This document shows positions 17,363 through 27,309 of a stretch of DNA of 64,000 nucleotides, in pieces. The position numbers were made by a program, and so were the translations under genes. The DNA comes from an uncultured Algibacter sp. (lineage in GTDB: Bacteria > Bacteroidota > Bacteroidia > Flavobacteriales > Flavobacteriaceae). Location of the stretch: positions 248,001-312,000 of the forward strand of contig NZ_CANMAU010000004.1 in NCBI RefSeq assembly GCF_947495925.1, read 5' to 3'. Numbering within the stretch: the first letter of the stretch is position 1; every line of letters starts with the position of its first letter. The notes beneath the pieces are model-generated. The model was not told the origin of the DNA and did no database searches. It saw only the letters and a program-made list of their open reading frames with translations.

Positions 17363-19588
17363 ATGGAAGTAAAAGAATTTAAAAACGGAATTTGGACTAA
17401 GGAAGTCAATGTTAGAGATTTTGTAATTAATAACATTACGCCTTACCATGGAACACATGAGTTTTTAGTTGGACCAAGTGACAAAACTGAAAAATTATGG
17501 GAAGTTTGTAAGCAAGCCACCCAAGAGGAAAGAAAAAATAATGGTGTACGTTCAGTAGATACGGAAACCATTTCAACAGTTAGCGCATTTGCTGCTGGGT
17601 ATATTGATAAGGACAATGAAGTTATAGTAGGTTTACAAACCGACGAATTATTGAAAAGAGCTATGAAGCCTTTTGGAGGTTTTAAAGTTGTTCAAAAAGC
17701 ATTGGCAGAACAAGGGGTGAAACCTAATGATACTTTAACAGAACTGTTTTCAAAATATGTGAAAACACATAATGATGGCGTTTTTGATGTTTATAATGCA
17801 GAAATTAGAAAGTTCCGTTCATTAGGGTTTTTGACGGGTTTACCTGATAATTATGCTAGAGGAAGAATTATTGGTGATTACCGTCGTGTAGCACTTTATG
17901 GGATTGATTTCTTAATAGAAGAGAAACAAAAAGATTTAGCAAATATTGAAGGCCCAATGACCGAGGCTGTTATACGTTTACGTGAGGAAGTTTCAGAGCA
18001 AATTAGAGCTTTGAAAGATATCATCACTTTAGGTACGAATTATAATTTAGATTTAACACGTCCGGCTGAAACGGCTAAGGAGGCGGTACAATGGACTTAT
18101 ATGGCGTACTTAGCGGCTGTTAAAGAACAAGATGGTGCTGCAATGTCCTTAGGTAATACATCGACATTTTTAGATATTTATATTCAAAAAGATTTAGAAT
18201 CAGGTCTTATTACAGAGCAGGAAGCACAAGAGTATATTGATCAGTTTGTGATGAAGTTAAGAATGGTACGCCATTTAAGAATGAGTGCTTATGACGAAAT
18301 ATTTGCAGGAGATCCTACTTGGGTAACTGAAGCCATAGGCGGTATGTTTGCAGACGGCAGAACGAAAGTTACAAAAACATCTTTTCGTTTCTTGAATACC
18401 TTATACAATTTAGGTGCATCGCCAGAGCCTAATATGACTGTGCTATGGTCTAAAGACCTGCCAGAAAATTTTAAAAATTACTGTTCAAAAGTTGCAATTG
18501 ATACTTCTTCTATTCAATTCGAAAATGATAATTTAATGAGAGCTGAACGTGGTTCTGATGATTATGGAATTGCTTGTTGTGTGTCTTATCAAGATTTAGG
18601 TAAATCTATTCAATTCTTTGGAGCTCGTACTAATTTAGCTAAAACATTGCTATTGGCTGTTAACGGCGGACGTTGTGAGAATACGGGTAAACTTATGGTT
18701 GAAGGAATTAAACAATGTGATTGTGAGGTTCTTGACTTTGATAAAGTAATGGCTAATTTCAAAATTGCAATGAAAGAGGTCGCTCGTGTGTATAATGACT
18801 CCATGAATATTATTCACTATATGCATGATAAGTACTATTATGAAAAAGCTCAAATGGCATTGATTGATACGAATCCAAGTATTAATATTGCATATGGTAT
18901 TGCAGGTTTATCTATAGTTGCAGACTCGTTATCGGCTATTAAGTATGCAAAAGTAAGACCAGTAAGAAATGAGGAAGGCTTAACTGTCGATTTTAAAGTA
19001 GAAGGTGAATTCCCTTGTTATGGTAATGATGATGATCGCGTGGATGTTTTAGCTGCGAATGCCGTAGCAGATTTTAATAATGAGTTGAAAAAGTTACCTG
19101 TGTATAAAGATGCAGAACCTACCATGTCTGTATTAACTATTACGTCAAACGTGTCCTACGGTAAAAAAACAGGTGCTACTCCAGATGGTAGAGCTAAAGG
19201 AATTCCTTTCGCACCTGGTGCAAACCCAATGCATGGTCGCGATTGTAATGGTGCTATTTCATCTTTAAATTCGGTGGCTAAAATTGCGTATAAAGATTCA
19301 CTAGATGGTATTTCGAACACCTTTTCGATTGTTCCAAAATCTTTAGGTGCTGAAAACGCTGAAAGAATTGAAAATTTAACAACTATTATTGATGGATATT
19401 TTATTAATAATGCACAACATTTAAATGTAAATGTGCTTGATAGAGAGATGCTTCTTGATGCTATGGAACACCCTGAAGAATATCCTCAATTAACCATTCG
19501 TGTATCAGGTTACGCTGTGAATTTTGTGAGATTGACAAAAGAACAGCAAATGGAGGTGATTACACGTTCTTTCCACGAATCCATGTAG
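17363..19588 (+). CDS. pflB: Pyruvate formate-lyase
   Basis: 741 residues. Converts pyruvate and CoA to acetyl-CoA and formate under anaerobic conditions. The adjacent catalytic cysteines are seen in [10 protein letters not shown] (C405, C406), and the glycyl-radical motif is [14 protein letters not shown] near the C-terminus (G716). The length and both motifs are those of true PFL rather than a diol dehydratase or choline lyase. It is followed by its radical-SAM activase and an OFA transporter on the same strand. The promoter region holds FNR-like and LacI-like sites. A facultative anaerobic, mixed-acid type of metabolism is implied. Confidence 0.97.
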   Translation: MEVKEFKNGIWTKEVNVRDFVINNITPYHGTHEFLVGPSDKTEKLWEVCKQATQEERKNNGVRSVDTETISTVSAFAAGYIDKDNEVIVGLQTDELLKRAMKPFGGFKVVQKALAEQGVKPNDTLTELFSKYVKTHNDGVFDVYNAEIRKFRSLGFLTGLPDNYARGRIIGDYRRVALYGIDFLIEEKQKDLANIEGPMTEAVIRLREEVSEQIRALKDIITLGTNYNLDLTRPAETAKEAVQWTYMAYLAAVKEQDGAAMSLGNTSTFLDIYIQKDLESGLITEQEAQEYIDQFVMKLRMVRHLRMSAYDEIFAGDPTWVTEAIGGMFADGRTKVTKTSFRFLNTLYNLGASPEPNMTVLWSKDLPENFKNYCSKVAIDTSSIQFENDNLMRAERGSDDYGIACCVSYQDLGKSIQFFGARTNLAKTLLLAVNGGRCENTGKLMVEGIKQCDCEVLDFDKVMANFKIAMKEVARVYNDSMNIIHYMHDKYYYEKAQMALIDTNPSINIAYGIAGLSIVADSLSAIKYAKVRPVRNEEGLTVDFKVEGEFPCYGNDDDRVDVLAANAVADFNNELKKLPVYKDAEPTMSVLTITSNVSYGKKTGATPDGRAKGIPFAPGANPMHGRDCNGAISSLNSVAKIAYKDSLDGISNTFSIVPKSLGAENAERIENLTTIIDGYFINNAQHLNVNVLDREMLLDAMEHPEEYPQLTIRVSGYAVNFVRLTKEQQMEVITRSFHESM

Positions 19589-19606
19589 TTTTATTAATAT
19601 TTTGAC

Positions 19607-19645
19607 GCATCTGAAAAAGGAGTGAAATACTTCTTTTTCGGATGC
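19607..19645 (+). terminator. Strong hairpin between pflB and pflA
   Basis: A 16-bp stem, GCATCTGAAAAAGGAG pairing with CTTCTTTTTCGGATGC (two G-U pairs), with a 7-base loop. It lies 19 bases after the pflB stop and only a short TTGTTT follows. It may act as a partial terminator or as an mRNA 3'-end stabiliser, giving much more PflB than PflA. The flanks carry no full T-run. Confidence 0.55.
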
Positions 19646-19692
19646 TTGTTTAAAAAGATTGCCTTATCAAAACTCAAGATAACATATTAAAC

Positions 19693-20415
19693 GTGCACTC
19701 TATTGAGTCGTTCGGTACCCATGACGGACCAGGTGTTAGAATGGTTGTTTTTTTGCAAGGTTGCAAATTAAAATGTCTGTATTGCCATAATCCAGATACC
19801 ATTGATACACATGGAGGAAAAGCATATCATATTAATGAGCTTGCTGAAATGGCGGCGAAAATGAAACCTTATTTTGGTAAAAAGGGTGGAGTAACTGTTT
19901 CTGGTGGCGAACCTTTATTGCAATCGAAGGCCTTGATCCCTTTTTTTAAAAAGCTTAAAGCGGCTAATATTCATACGAATATCGATACAAACGGTAGACT
20001 GCTTAACCATTTTACAGAAGAACTGTTAGATGAATATGCCGACTTGGTTATGCTAGATATTAAGCATATGACGGAAGCCGGTTACGAGTATATCACAGGT
20101 CAAAAAAATAAGGAAACCACTTTTAATTTTGCAAAGCATAGAGAAGCTTCAGGCAAAAAAATGTGGTTGAGGTATGTTTTAATACCTGGAATAACGAATA
20201 CTCCAGAGTTATTACATGCTTTGGGTGAATATTTTAAGGATTATAAAACCATTGAGAAAATTGAACTGCAACCTTACCATAAACTTGGAGTTCATAAATG
20301 GAAATCTTTAGGATGGAAATATGAGTTGGAAGATGCTCGAGAAAATACGCCAGATGAAATAAAATCGGCAGTAACTATACTCGAAAAATATTTCAAGGAA
20401 GTAAAAACTAACTAA
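19693..20415 (+). CDS. pflA: Pyruvate formate-lyase activating enzyme (radical SAM)
   Basis: 240 residues. The radical-SAM cluster motif is GCKLKCLYCHNPDT (CX3CX2C), and the family's SIESFGTHDGPGVRMVVFLQGC start and GGVTVSGGEPLLQ stretch are present. It installs the glycyl radical on PflB. The start chosen is GTG at 19693: between the in-frame stop at 19651 and the conserved HSIESFGT core there is no ATG or TTG, so GTG is the only standard start. It is 104 bases downstream of pflB, behind a strong hairpin. Confidence 0.95.
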   Translation: MHSIESFGTHDGPGVRMVVFLQGCKLKCLYCHNPDTIDTHGGKAYHINELAEMAAKMKPYFGKKGGVTVSGGEPLLQSKALIPFFKKLKAANIHTNIDTNGRLLNHFTEELLDEYADLVMLDIKHMTEAGYEYITGQKNKETTFNFAKHREASGKKMWLRYVLIPGITNTPELLHALGEYFKDYKTIEKIELQPYHKLGVHKWKSLGWKYELEDARENTPDEIKSAVTILEKYFKEVKTN

Positions 20416-20453
20416 GAGATGTTGCTATTAAGCACACTCGAACTTTATGTATT

Positions 20454-21713
20454 ATGAAAACACAAAAACTTAAGAATAGATGGTTGATAGCTGCCTCGGC
20501 GGTTGGAATCCATATTTCAATTGGGTCGGTTTATGCCTATTCGGTAATGACTAATCCTGTAAAAGATATATTTGATGTTGATGGTAGTGTTATAAAATGG
20601 GCTTTTAAAATAGCTATTTTACTACTCGGATTATCAGCAGCATTTTTAGGACGTTGGGTTGAAAAAGTAGGCCCAAAAATTAGTGGAACAACAGCTGGGA
20701 TATTTTATGGTGTTGGTATTTTAGGATCAGGTTTAGCAGTTCAGTTAGAATCTTTATGGTTGTTTTATTTATGCTATGGTGTTATTGGAGGTATAGGTCT
20801 AGGGTTAGGCTATATAACCCCTGTAAGTACTTTAGTGAAGTGGTTTCCCGACAGGCGTGGATTAGCTACTGGAATGGCTATAATGGGATTTGGTTTCGCG
20901 GCCTTAATATTTGGTCCTGTTATGCAGTCTTTATTTGACTCCGTAGGAGTATCTAACGCCTTCTATGTATTAGGGATTATTTATATGATTCTAATTTTAT
21001 CTTCTGCTCGCTATATTGAAAGACCACCAGAGGGGTATTTGCCTGATGGCTTTAAACCAGGAGAAGGGAAGACTATTAAAAAGGATATGGCTAATATCGA
21101 TGCTAATGCAGCTTTAAAAACACCACGTTTTTATTATATCTGGATTATGATGTTTATCAATATTGCATGTGGGATTGCTATTATATCGGCTGCAAGTCCA
21201 ATGATGCAGGAAAAGCTTAATTACACACCCATGGAAGCTGCGGCTATAGTTGGTTTTATTGGGGTATTTAATGGTTTGGGTAGAATTATGTGGTCTAGTT
21301 TATCAGATTATTTAGGGCGTGCAAATACTTATATCATATTTTTTGCATTCCAGATTTTGGCGTTCTATTTCTTACCGAAAATGACTATGGAGTTAAGTTT
21401 CTTAATTGTTCTATTCACTGTAATAACCATGTATGGAGGAGGTTTTGCGACTTTGCCAGCATTCTTGGGAGACTTGTTCGGAACCAAACAATTAGGAGCT
21501 ATACACGGTATGGTTCTAGCTGCATGGGGACTCGCTGGTGTTGTGGGACCAACAATTTATGATGTGGTGAAAAATGCCACTGGTTCTTTAGATGCTACTT
21601 TAACAGTTTTTGCAGGGCTATTTATAATCGCATTCATAATTTCTTTGCTTATGAAACGCTCTGTAAATAGAGCATATAAAATATTAAATGGAAAAGGTTT
21701 GGAGTTCGCCTAA
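20454..21713 (+). CDS. OFA-family MFS transporter (oxalate/formate antiporter type)
   Basis: 419 residues with twelve predicted membrane helices in two halves. The family features are an early SIGSVYAYSVM helix, the GLGLGYITPVSTLVKWFPDRRGLATGMAIMG stretch between helices 4 and 5, and PAFLGDLFGTKQLGAIHGMVLAAWG in the second half. The OFA family includes the oxalate/formate exchanger. Here it follows pflB-pflA by 38 bases, so export of formate or exchange against another acid is a reasonable inference. Substrate specificity cannot be read from sequence. Confidence 0.85.
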   Translation: MKTQKLKNRWLIAASAVGIHISIGSVYAYSVMTNPVKDIFDVDGSVIKWAFKIAILLLGLSAAFLGRWVEKVGPKISGTTAGIFYGVGILGSGLAVQLESLWLFYLCYGVIGGIGLGLGYITPVSTLVKWFPDRRGLATGMAIMGFGFAALIFGPVMQSLFDSVGVSNAFYVLGIIYMILILSSARYIERPPEGYLPDGFKPGEGKTIKKDMANIDANAALKTPRFYYIWIMMFINIACGIAIISAASPMMQEKLNYTPMEAAAIVGFIGVFNGLGRIMWSSLSDYLGRANTYIIFFAFQILAFYFLPKMTMELSFLIVLFTVITMYGGGFATLPAFLGDLFGTKQLGAIHGMVLAAWGLAGVVGPTIYDVVKNATGSLDATLTVFAGLFIIAFIISLLMKRSVNRAYKILNGKGLEFA

Positions 21714-21734
21714 AACTTCGTTGGTTAGTCAATT

Positions 21735-21771
21735 AAGGTGCTTTACAGATGAGAGAGTTGTAGGGTACCTT
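21735..21771 (+). terminator. Terminator of the pfl operon
   Basis: AAGGTGCTTTAC pairs with GTAGGGTACCTT (12 bp, three of them G-U), followed by a run of T. It lies 22 bases after the transporter stop. Confidence 0.55.
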
Positions 21772-21855
21772 TTTTGTTTTTCGAATAACAAATTTTACAT
21801 GTTTTAAGCTAGAAATTTTAGTGACTTTTGCGTTATTGGTTTCGAATCGTAGAAT

Positions 21856-21889
21856 AAAAAAAGCCTTTACAAGCGTAAAGGCTTTTTTT
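21856..21889. terminator. Bidirectional terminator between the pfl operon and purL
   Basis: A perfect 15-bp inverted repeat, AAAAAAAGCCTTTAC / GTAAAGGCTTTTTTT, with loop AAGC. It ends 16 bases before the purL stop (minus strand) and has T-runs in both directions. Confidence 0.9.
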
Positions 21890-21905
21890 AATAATAGTTT
21901 TTTTA

Positions 21906-24900
21906 CTAGTGTTTCTCAATCCAAACTCTAGCATTCTCAAAAGCCTCCAGCCAAGGCGACACGTCATCTTTACGACCATAAGGGTAATTCGCCCAATTCC
22001 ATTGGAATATAGAACGCTCTATATGTGGCATAGTTACTAAATGACGTCCTGTTTTATCACTCATCATAGCCGTATTAAAATCAGAACCATTTGGATTATG
22101 AGGATAGCCTTCATAACCGTATTTCGCAACAATATGATATTTATCTTCACTATATGGTAAGTTAAATTTACCCTCACCATGCGAAATCCAAACGCCTAAG
22201 GTTGTGCCTGCAAGTGTAGAAAGCATGACCGAATTATTCTCTTGAATTTTCACAGAAGTAAATGAGCTCTCATGTTTATGAGATTCATTATGATGCATTT
22301 TTCCATGAATTTCATGGTCTGGATTAATTTCCTCTAATTCCATGAATAATTGACATCCATTACAAATACCAACAGATAAAGTGTCTTCTCTATCAAAGAA
22401 GTTTTTAATCGATTTATTAGCTTTTTCGTTGTATTTAATAGCACCTGCCCAACCTTTAGCCGAACCCAAAACATCAGAGTTAGAAAAACCTCCAACGGCA
22501 CCTAAAAACTGAATATCTTCTAAAGTTTCACGACCAGAAATTAAATCGGTCATGTGAACATCTTTCACATCAAAACCAGCTAAATACATAGCGTTTGCCA
22601 TTTCACGCTCCGAGTTAGATCCTTTTTCACGTAGAATGGCAGCCTTTGGTCTAGTGTTTCCAATGGCAGGTAATTTTCCAGTAAAATGTTTTGGAAATGT
22701 ATATTTAAGTGGTTGCTTTTTATAATTCTCAAATCTATCTTTTGCTAAACCATTAGCTGTTTGCTTTTGGTCTAATAAGAAAGAGGTTTTATACCAAACA
22801 TCACGTAATCTTGAAACCGTTAAGGTAAATACTTCAGCGTTGTTAATTACACTTAGCGTATCACTTACAGTTACTTTACCAATATTATGGAAATCGATAT
22901 TGGCATTAGTTAAAGCTTTCTCAATCGAAGCGTCTTTTGCTTGAATCACAATACCTGCATTTTCTGCAAATAATAGTTTCAGGGAATCTTTTTCATTTAA
23001 AGCAGAGAGGTCTAATTCAGCACCTAAATTAGTGTCTGCAAAACATAGTTCTAAAAGAGTAGTTATTAAACCACCTGAAGCCACATCATGTCCTGCAACT
23101 ATTTGTTCATTTCTAATTAAATCTTGAATGGTATTGAAAACCGTTTTAACATAAGATGCATTTTTAACACTTGGAGCATCGTTTCCAATTTTATTTAGCA
23201 CTTGAGCAAAAGAGCTACCACCTAATTTAAAATTATCTTGTGAGATGTTTATATAATAAATAGCTCCAGCGTTTTTATTAAAAACAGGCTCTACAACTTT
23301 AGAAATATCATTACAATTGGCTGCTGCCGAAATAATAACTGTACCAGGAGAAATTACATCCTCATTAGGATATTTCTGCTTCATGGATAGCGAATCCTTT
23401 CCTGTAGGTACATTAATACCTAAATCAATTGAGAATTCTGAAATGCCTTTAACTGCCTCATACAAACGAGCATCTTCACCTTCATTTTTACAAGGCCACA
23501 TCCAGTTTGCAGAAAGAGAAACAGAGTGCAATCCATCTTTTAAAGGGGCCCAAATAATATTGGTTAGTGATTCAGTAATTGAATTTCTACTTCCAGACAC
23601 AGGATTAATCAATCCAGAAATAGGGGAGTGTCCAATAGACGTAGCAATACCTTCTTTCCCTTTATAATCCAATGCCATTACACCCACATTGTTCAAAGGA
23701 ATTTGTAATGGCCCAACACATTGTTGCTTGGCTACTTTTCCACCAACACAACGGTCTACTTTATTTGTTAACCAGTCTTTACAAGCTACAGCTTCAAGTT
23801 GTAATACCTGATCTAAGTAGTTATGAAACTCATCAGAATTATAAGCAACATCTGCGTAGTTTCTTTTTACCGTATTGTCAGTCATTACCGTTTTAGGCGA
23901 ACTTCCAAACATATCTTCCATAGCTAAATCCATAGGTTTGTTGCCTTTGGTTTTAGACTGAAATGTGAATCTATCATCTCCAGTTACATCACCAACAGTG
24001 TATATTGGTGAACGTTCGCGGTCTGCTATTTTATTAAGCGTCTCTATATGGTCTTCACCAATAACCAACCCCATACGTTCTTGAGATTCGTTACCAATAA
24101 TTTCTTTATCAGAAAGGGTAGGGTCACCAACAGGAAGCGCATCTAAATCAATTTTGCCACCAGTATCTTCTACTAATTCAGATAAACAATTTAAATGCCC
24201 ACCAGCACCATGATCATGAATGGAAACAATGAAATTTTCATCACTTTCTACCATACCACGTACCGCATTGGCCGCTCGTTTTTGCATTTCAGGGTTAGAG
24301 CGCTGTACAGCATTTAATTCAATACCAGAGGCAAAAGCACCTGTATCTGCAGATGATACTGCAGCACCACCCATACCAATGCGGTAATTTTCACCACCTA
24401 AAATCACTATTTTATCACCTGTTTTTGGTGTGTCTTTTAAAGCTTGATCTGCTTTTCCGTAGCCAATACCGCCGGCTTGCATAATCACTTTATCGAAACC
24501 TAGTTTTCTAGCATCTTCTTCATGTTCAAAAGTTAAAACTGAGCCACAAATTAAAGGTTGCCCAAATTTATTACCAAAGTCCGATGCACCGTTAGAGGCT
24601 TTTATCAAAATATCCATTGGCGTTTGGTACAACCAATCACGTTCTGCAACACCATGTTCCCAAGGGCGGTTTTCTTCTAAACGAGAATACGAAGTCATAT
24701 ACACCGCAGTTCCCGCTAAAGGTAAAGAGCCTTTTCCACCAGCAAGTCTATCTCTAATTTCACCACCCGAACCTGTTGCAGCACCGTTAAAAGGCTCAAC
24801 AGTAGTAGGGAAATTATGTGTTTCTGCTTTCAAAGAAATTACAGAATTAAAATCTTCAGTCGTGTAATAATCAGGCACATCGGCACGTTTTGGTGCAAAC

Positions 24901-25562
24901 TGTTCCACTTTTGGGCCTTTAATAAAAGCCACATTATCCTTATAAGCCGAAACAATATCGTTAGGGTGTTGTTTCGATGTTTCTTTGATTAATTTGAATA
25001 AGGAGGTCGGTTTTTCTTCACCATCGATAACAAACGTACCGTTAAAAATCTTGTGGCGACAGTGTTCCGAATTCACCTGAGAAAACCCAAATACTTCCGA
25101 GTCGGTCAGCGGTCTTCCTATTTTCTTTGCAACACCTTTTAAATACTCAACTTCCTCATCACTTAACGATAAACCTTCCTGCACATTATAAGCTGCAATA
25201 TCCTCAATATTTAAAATCGGTTCAGGCTTAATATTAATAGTAAAACTCTGTTGATTCAAGCCATCGAACTTCTCCGAAATCATCGGGTCAAACTCCTTAA
25301 AATCTTCCGCAACTGCCTCAAACTCCTCAATTCTAATAATATCGCTAATCCCCATATTTTGGGTGATTTCCACCGCATTTGTACTCCAAGGTGTAATCAT
25401 CGCAGCACGCGGACCAACAAAAAAAGCATCTAATGATGCTTGCTCTATTTTAGGCTGGTTGCCAAATAACCATGTTAATTTTGAAATGGTTTCAGTAGAT
25501 AATTCTTTTGTTGTTTGAACAGCAAAAACTTTGCTATTTACGTTTCCAAAGAAATGAATCAT
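21906..25562 (-). CDS. purL: Phosphoribosylformylglycinamidine synthase
   Basis: 1,218 residues, the large single-chain form: an N-terminal PurS-like part, the FGAM synthase core with NSEHCRHKIFNGTF and the KAETHNFPTTVEPFNGAATGSGGEIRD nucleotide-binding stretch, and a C-terminal class I glutaminase with the nucleophile in VGICNGCQLF (~residue 1070). It performs the fourth step of purine synthesis. It stands alone, without other pur genes. Its first ~38 codons and upstream sequence recur in degenerate form at 27111-27300 and 32362-32640. The real copy has the ATG and an uninterrupted frame. Confidence 0.97.
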   Translation of the reverse strand: MIHFFGNVNSKVFAVQTTKELSTETISKLTWLFGNQPKIEQASLDAFFVGPRAAMITPWSTNAVEITQNMGISDIIRIEEFEAVAEDFKEFDPMISEKFDGLNQQSFTINIKPEPILNIEDIAAYNVQEGLSLSDEEVEYLKGVAKKIGRPLTDSEVFGFSQVNSEHCRHKIFNGTFVIDGEEKPTSLFKLIKETSKQHPNDIVSAYKDNVAFIKGPKVEQFAPKRADVPDYYTTEDFNSVISLKAETHNFPTTVEPFNGAATGSGGEIRDRLAGGKGSLPLAGTAVYMTSYSRLEENRPWEHGVAERDWLYQTPMDILIKASNGASDFGNKFGQPLICGSVLTFEHEEDARKLGFDKVIMQAGGIGYGKADQALKDTPKTGDKIVILGGENYRIGMGGAAVSSADTGAFASGIELNAVQRSNPEMQKRAANAVRGMVESDENFIVSIHDHGAGGHLNCLSELVEDTGGKIDLDALPVGDPTLSDKEIIGNESQERMGLVIGEDHIETLNKIADRERSPIYTVGDVTGDDRFTFQSKTKGNKPMDLAMEDMFGSSPKTVMTDNTVKRNYADVAYNSDEFHNYLDQVLQLEAVACKDWLTNKVDRCVGGKVAKQQCVGPLQIPLNNVGVMALDYKGKEGIATSIGHSPISGLINPVSGSRNSITESLTNIIWAPLKDGLHSVSLSANWMWPCKNEGEDARLYEAVKGISEFSIDLGINVPTGKDSLSMKQKYPNEDVISPGTVIISAAANCNDISKVVEPVFNKNAGAIYYINISQDNFKLGGSSFAQVLNKIGNDAPSVKNASYVKTVFNTIQDLIRNEQIVAGHDVASGGLITTLLELCFADTNLGAELDLSALNEKDSLKLLFAENAGIVIQAKDASIEKALTNANIDFHNIGKVTVSDTLSVINNAEVFTLTVSRLRDVWYKTSFLLDQKQTANGLAKDRFENYKKQPLKYTFPKHFTGKLPAIGNTRPKAAILREKGSNSEREMANAMYLAGFDVKDVHMTDLISGRETLEDIQFLGAVGGFSNSDVLGSAKGWAGAIKYNEKANKSIKNFFDREDTLSVGICNGCQLFMELEEINPDHEIHGKMHHNESHKHESSFTSVKIQENNSVMLSTLAGTTLGVWISHGEGKFNLPYSEDKYHIVAKYGYEGYPHNPNGSDFNTAMMSDKTGRHLVTMPHIERSIFQWNWANYPYGRKDDVSPWLEAFENARVWIEKH

Positions 25563-25740
25563 TAGGTCTTAATTTGTGTATGTTAAAAGAAAGTGCAAAA
25601 ATACACTTTTTTCATGATTTAGTATGGCTTTTTTAAGGAAAGGCGAGGTGGATGTTAACAGGGTTTTTAACAAGGGGTTATTGGATAAAAAGGAGGGGGC
25701 CAGTTTTGGGTGTTTTGGCAATATGTTTAACACGTTTAAA
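25448..25740 (-). repeat. Original of the purL-5' repeat unit (intact copy)
   Basis: Codons ~1-38 of purL plus ~180 bases of upstream sequence. The same string of landmarks occurs at 27111-27300 and 32362-32640: TTTAGGCTGGTT, then CCAAATAACCATGTT, then TATGTTAAAAGAAAG and, in the 32 kb copy only, GATGTTAACAGGGTTTTTAA. This copy encodes the functional protein; the others are broken. Confidence 0.85.
25596..25603 (-). promoter_or_regulatory. purL -7 box
   Basis: On the minus strand the sequence is TATTTTTG, an exact TAnnTTTG box, 33 bases upstream of the ATG. No clear TTTG is found 19 bases further upstream. Confidence 0.5.
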
Positions 25741-25821
25741 TACAAAAATTCAGGCAGTTAGTGAAAATCTGAAGGGGTTTGCAAGTGGCAAATATGAAAG
25801 TAATTATGTGTGTTGTTGTGT

Positions 25822-26403
25822 TTAGTTTTTAATGCATCTTACTGAAAAAGCATAGGTTGGGTGTTGTGAAGCTTTTCTAATTTTGTTTTTTCCTTTTTCA
25901 AAAATATATGCCCAAATAAAATGTTCTTCTTCTTTGGAATTCGACCAAAACAAAATCTTTTCATTAAAATTATTAGGGTGCTCTTGACTATTTCCTATAC
26001 CAGCAGGGCGTGCTGAAAACTTAGTGCTATTAGAATTACTTTCATCATTCCAAAACGAATTGTCTTTATAGTTACTCGCAATATTGTTTTTTGTAAAATC
26101 AAATAACGCTTCCCACTCTTTATTGTTAGGAATTCTCCAACCTTTTGGACATGATTTGCATGCATTTTCAAAATCATATAATAAGCCATAAGATTTAATA
26201 TTAGTTGAATCTTCATTTGGAAAGAAATAATCCAATTTTTCTCCAGAGGTGTCATGTTCAACTCTTAAGTTTTCGGCCATCCATAAGGTATTATGAATTT
26301 TTATTGTTTTGTAGGTGTTACCATCAACGTCTACCAACGTTTCATTACTAGTTTTACAACTGGTAACCCATAATAACAGAAGTATTCCAATATATAGTCT
26401 TAT
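25822..26403 (-). CDS. FISUMP-domain lipoprotein, ATG start apparently mutated to ATA
   Basis: The body matches the Fibrobacter succinogenes major paralogous (FISUMP) domain: TIKIHNTLWMAENLRV, CPKGWRIPNNKEWEALF and a final FSVRCIKN. Reading upstream of the first conventional start (TTG at 26337), the same frame continues as a near-perfect lipoprotein signal: RLYIGILLLLWVTSC, with the lipobox Cys at the expected distance from a would-be Met. That Met codon is ATA (26401-26403), and the frame closes with a stop at 26437. One transition would restore ATG. Either ATA is used weakly or the gene is decaying; from TTG it would make a 171-residue protein without a signal. The role is unknown. It lies in the expanded purL-kinase interval. 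Confidence 0.65.
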   Translation of the reverse strand: MRLYIGILLLLWVTSCKTSNETLVDVDGNTYKTIKIHNTLWMAENLRVEHDTSGEKLDYFFPNEDSTNIKSYGLLYDFENACKSCPKGWRIPNNKEWEALFDFTKNNIASNYKDNSFWNDESNSNSTKFSARPAGIGNSQEHPNNFNEKILFWSNSKEEEHFIWAYIFEKGKNKIRKASQHPTYAFSVRCIKN

Positions 26404-26467
26404 GCACTTGTGAGGTTTACAAATTAAATATAGCGGCTATGACCATGAGTAAATATTTAAGGTCTTT

Positions 26468-26977
26468 TTATTCTTGATATGCTCCTGATGAATACGTTAA
26501 TTCGTAGCTGTGAGTGTAAATTTCAAATACGATTCCAAATGGGTCTTGTACATATACCATTTTATAAGGTTTTTCATTTGGATAATATTCTCTTATTGGC
26601 ATTCTCTGTTTTCCGCCAGCCTCAACTATTTTTTTGGTTAGATTCTCAATATCTGGATCTTGAACGCAAAAATGGAAAAGCCCTGTATTAAATGGATTGA
26701 ATTCAGGCGCTTCTTTAATGCCGTGTGGAAAAGAAAACAATTCAATTCCAATCCCATCAGAAGTTGACATATGTGCAATTTCGAACTCCTCCCAATGCTC
26801 TCCAAATACATCAATACACATTTGCCCTATGGCAGTTTCTGTTTCTTTTTTAACCGTTGCAGGAGACATTATTACGTACCATCCCATAACGCTTTCATAA
26901 AATTCTACAGCCTTGTTGATATCGGGTACTGTTATTCCAATATGTGAAAAGGATTTCGGGTATTTTATTTCTTTCAT
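26468..26977 (-). CDS. VOC-superfamily (glyoxalase-like) protein
   Basis: 169 residues. A vicinal-oxygen-chelate fold is indicated by FSHIGITVPDINKAVEFYESVMGW at the start, HFCVQDPDIENLTKKIVEAGG in the middle and the end YKMVYVQDPFGIVFEIYTHSYE. Candidate metal ligands are H12 (SHIGIT), the His of LFHFCV and the Glu of VFEIY. Relatives include methylmalonyl-CoA epimerase-like enzymes and dioxygenases; the reaction cannot be named. It is encoded just left of repeat copy B and oriented like the FISUMP gene, with which it may share a transcript. Confidence 0.8.
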   Translation of the reverse strand: MKEIKYPKSFSHIGITVPDINKAVEFYESVMGWYVIMSPATVKKETETAIGQMCIDVFGEHWEEFEIAHMSTSDGIGIELFSFPHGIKEAPEFNPFNTGLFHFCVQDPDIENLTKKIVEAGGKQRMPIREYYPNEKPYKMVYVQDPFGIVFEIYTHSYELTYSSGAYQE

Positions 26978-27000
26978 AATTATAGGTTTTAATTGTACAC

Positions 27001-27300
27001 AATTTAAGAATACCAGTCGTTTTAATGGCTTATCTCCAAAGTTAAACGAAGGTAGCCGAAAAAAACTATATGGTCAAGTTTGAGAATCTTTCAAAATAGA
27101 AAAAAAAGGGTTTTAGGCTGGTTACCAAATAACCATGTTTATTTTGGAATGATTTCGGTAGAAAAAACTTTGGTGTTTGAATATCAGAGCTTTGTTATCC
27201 ATAGTTTTTAAAAATGAGTCTTTAGTCATTGATTTTGAGTATGTTAAAAGAAAGGTGTGATTTTTGAGTGTTTTGACGATTCGTCTGATGGTTCAGGTAT
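27001..27300 (-). repeat. Chimeric repeat copy B: kinase-3' remnant fused to purL-5' remnant
   Basis: Positions 27001-27110 resemble the sequence downstream of the fructosamine-kinase gene and its last codons: on the minus strand SILKDSQT-stop, against SILKKFSA-stop in the real gene. Positions 27111-27300 resemble the purL start region and its leader, with an internal deletion relative to copy C. The join (…AAAAGGG|TTTTAGGCTGG) is the same as in copy C. No ORF survives. It occupies the 332-base gap between the VOC and sulfatase genes. Confidence 0.8.
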
Positions 27301-27309
27301 CTGTCATGT

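Noticed and set aside
19607-19612. GCATCT after pflB, resembling the ECF -10 element
   Set aside because: It is the base of the pflB-pflA hairpin, lacks the following AAA and has no CAAGTTT upstream.
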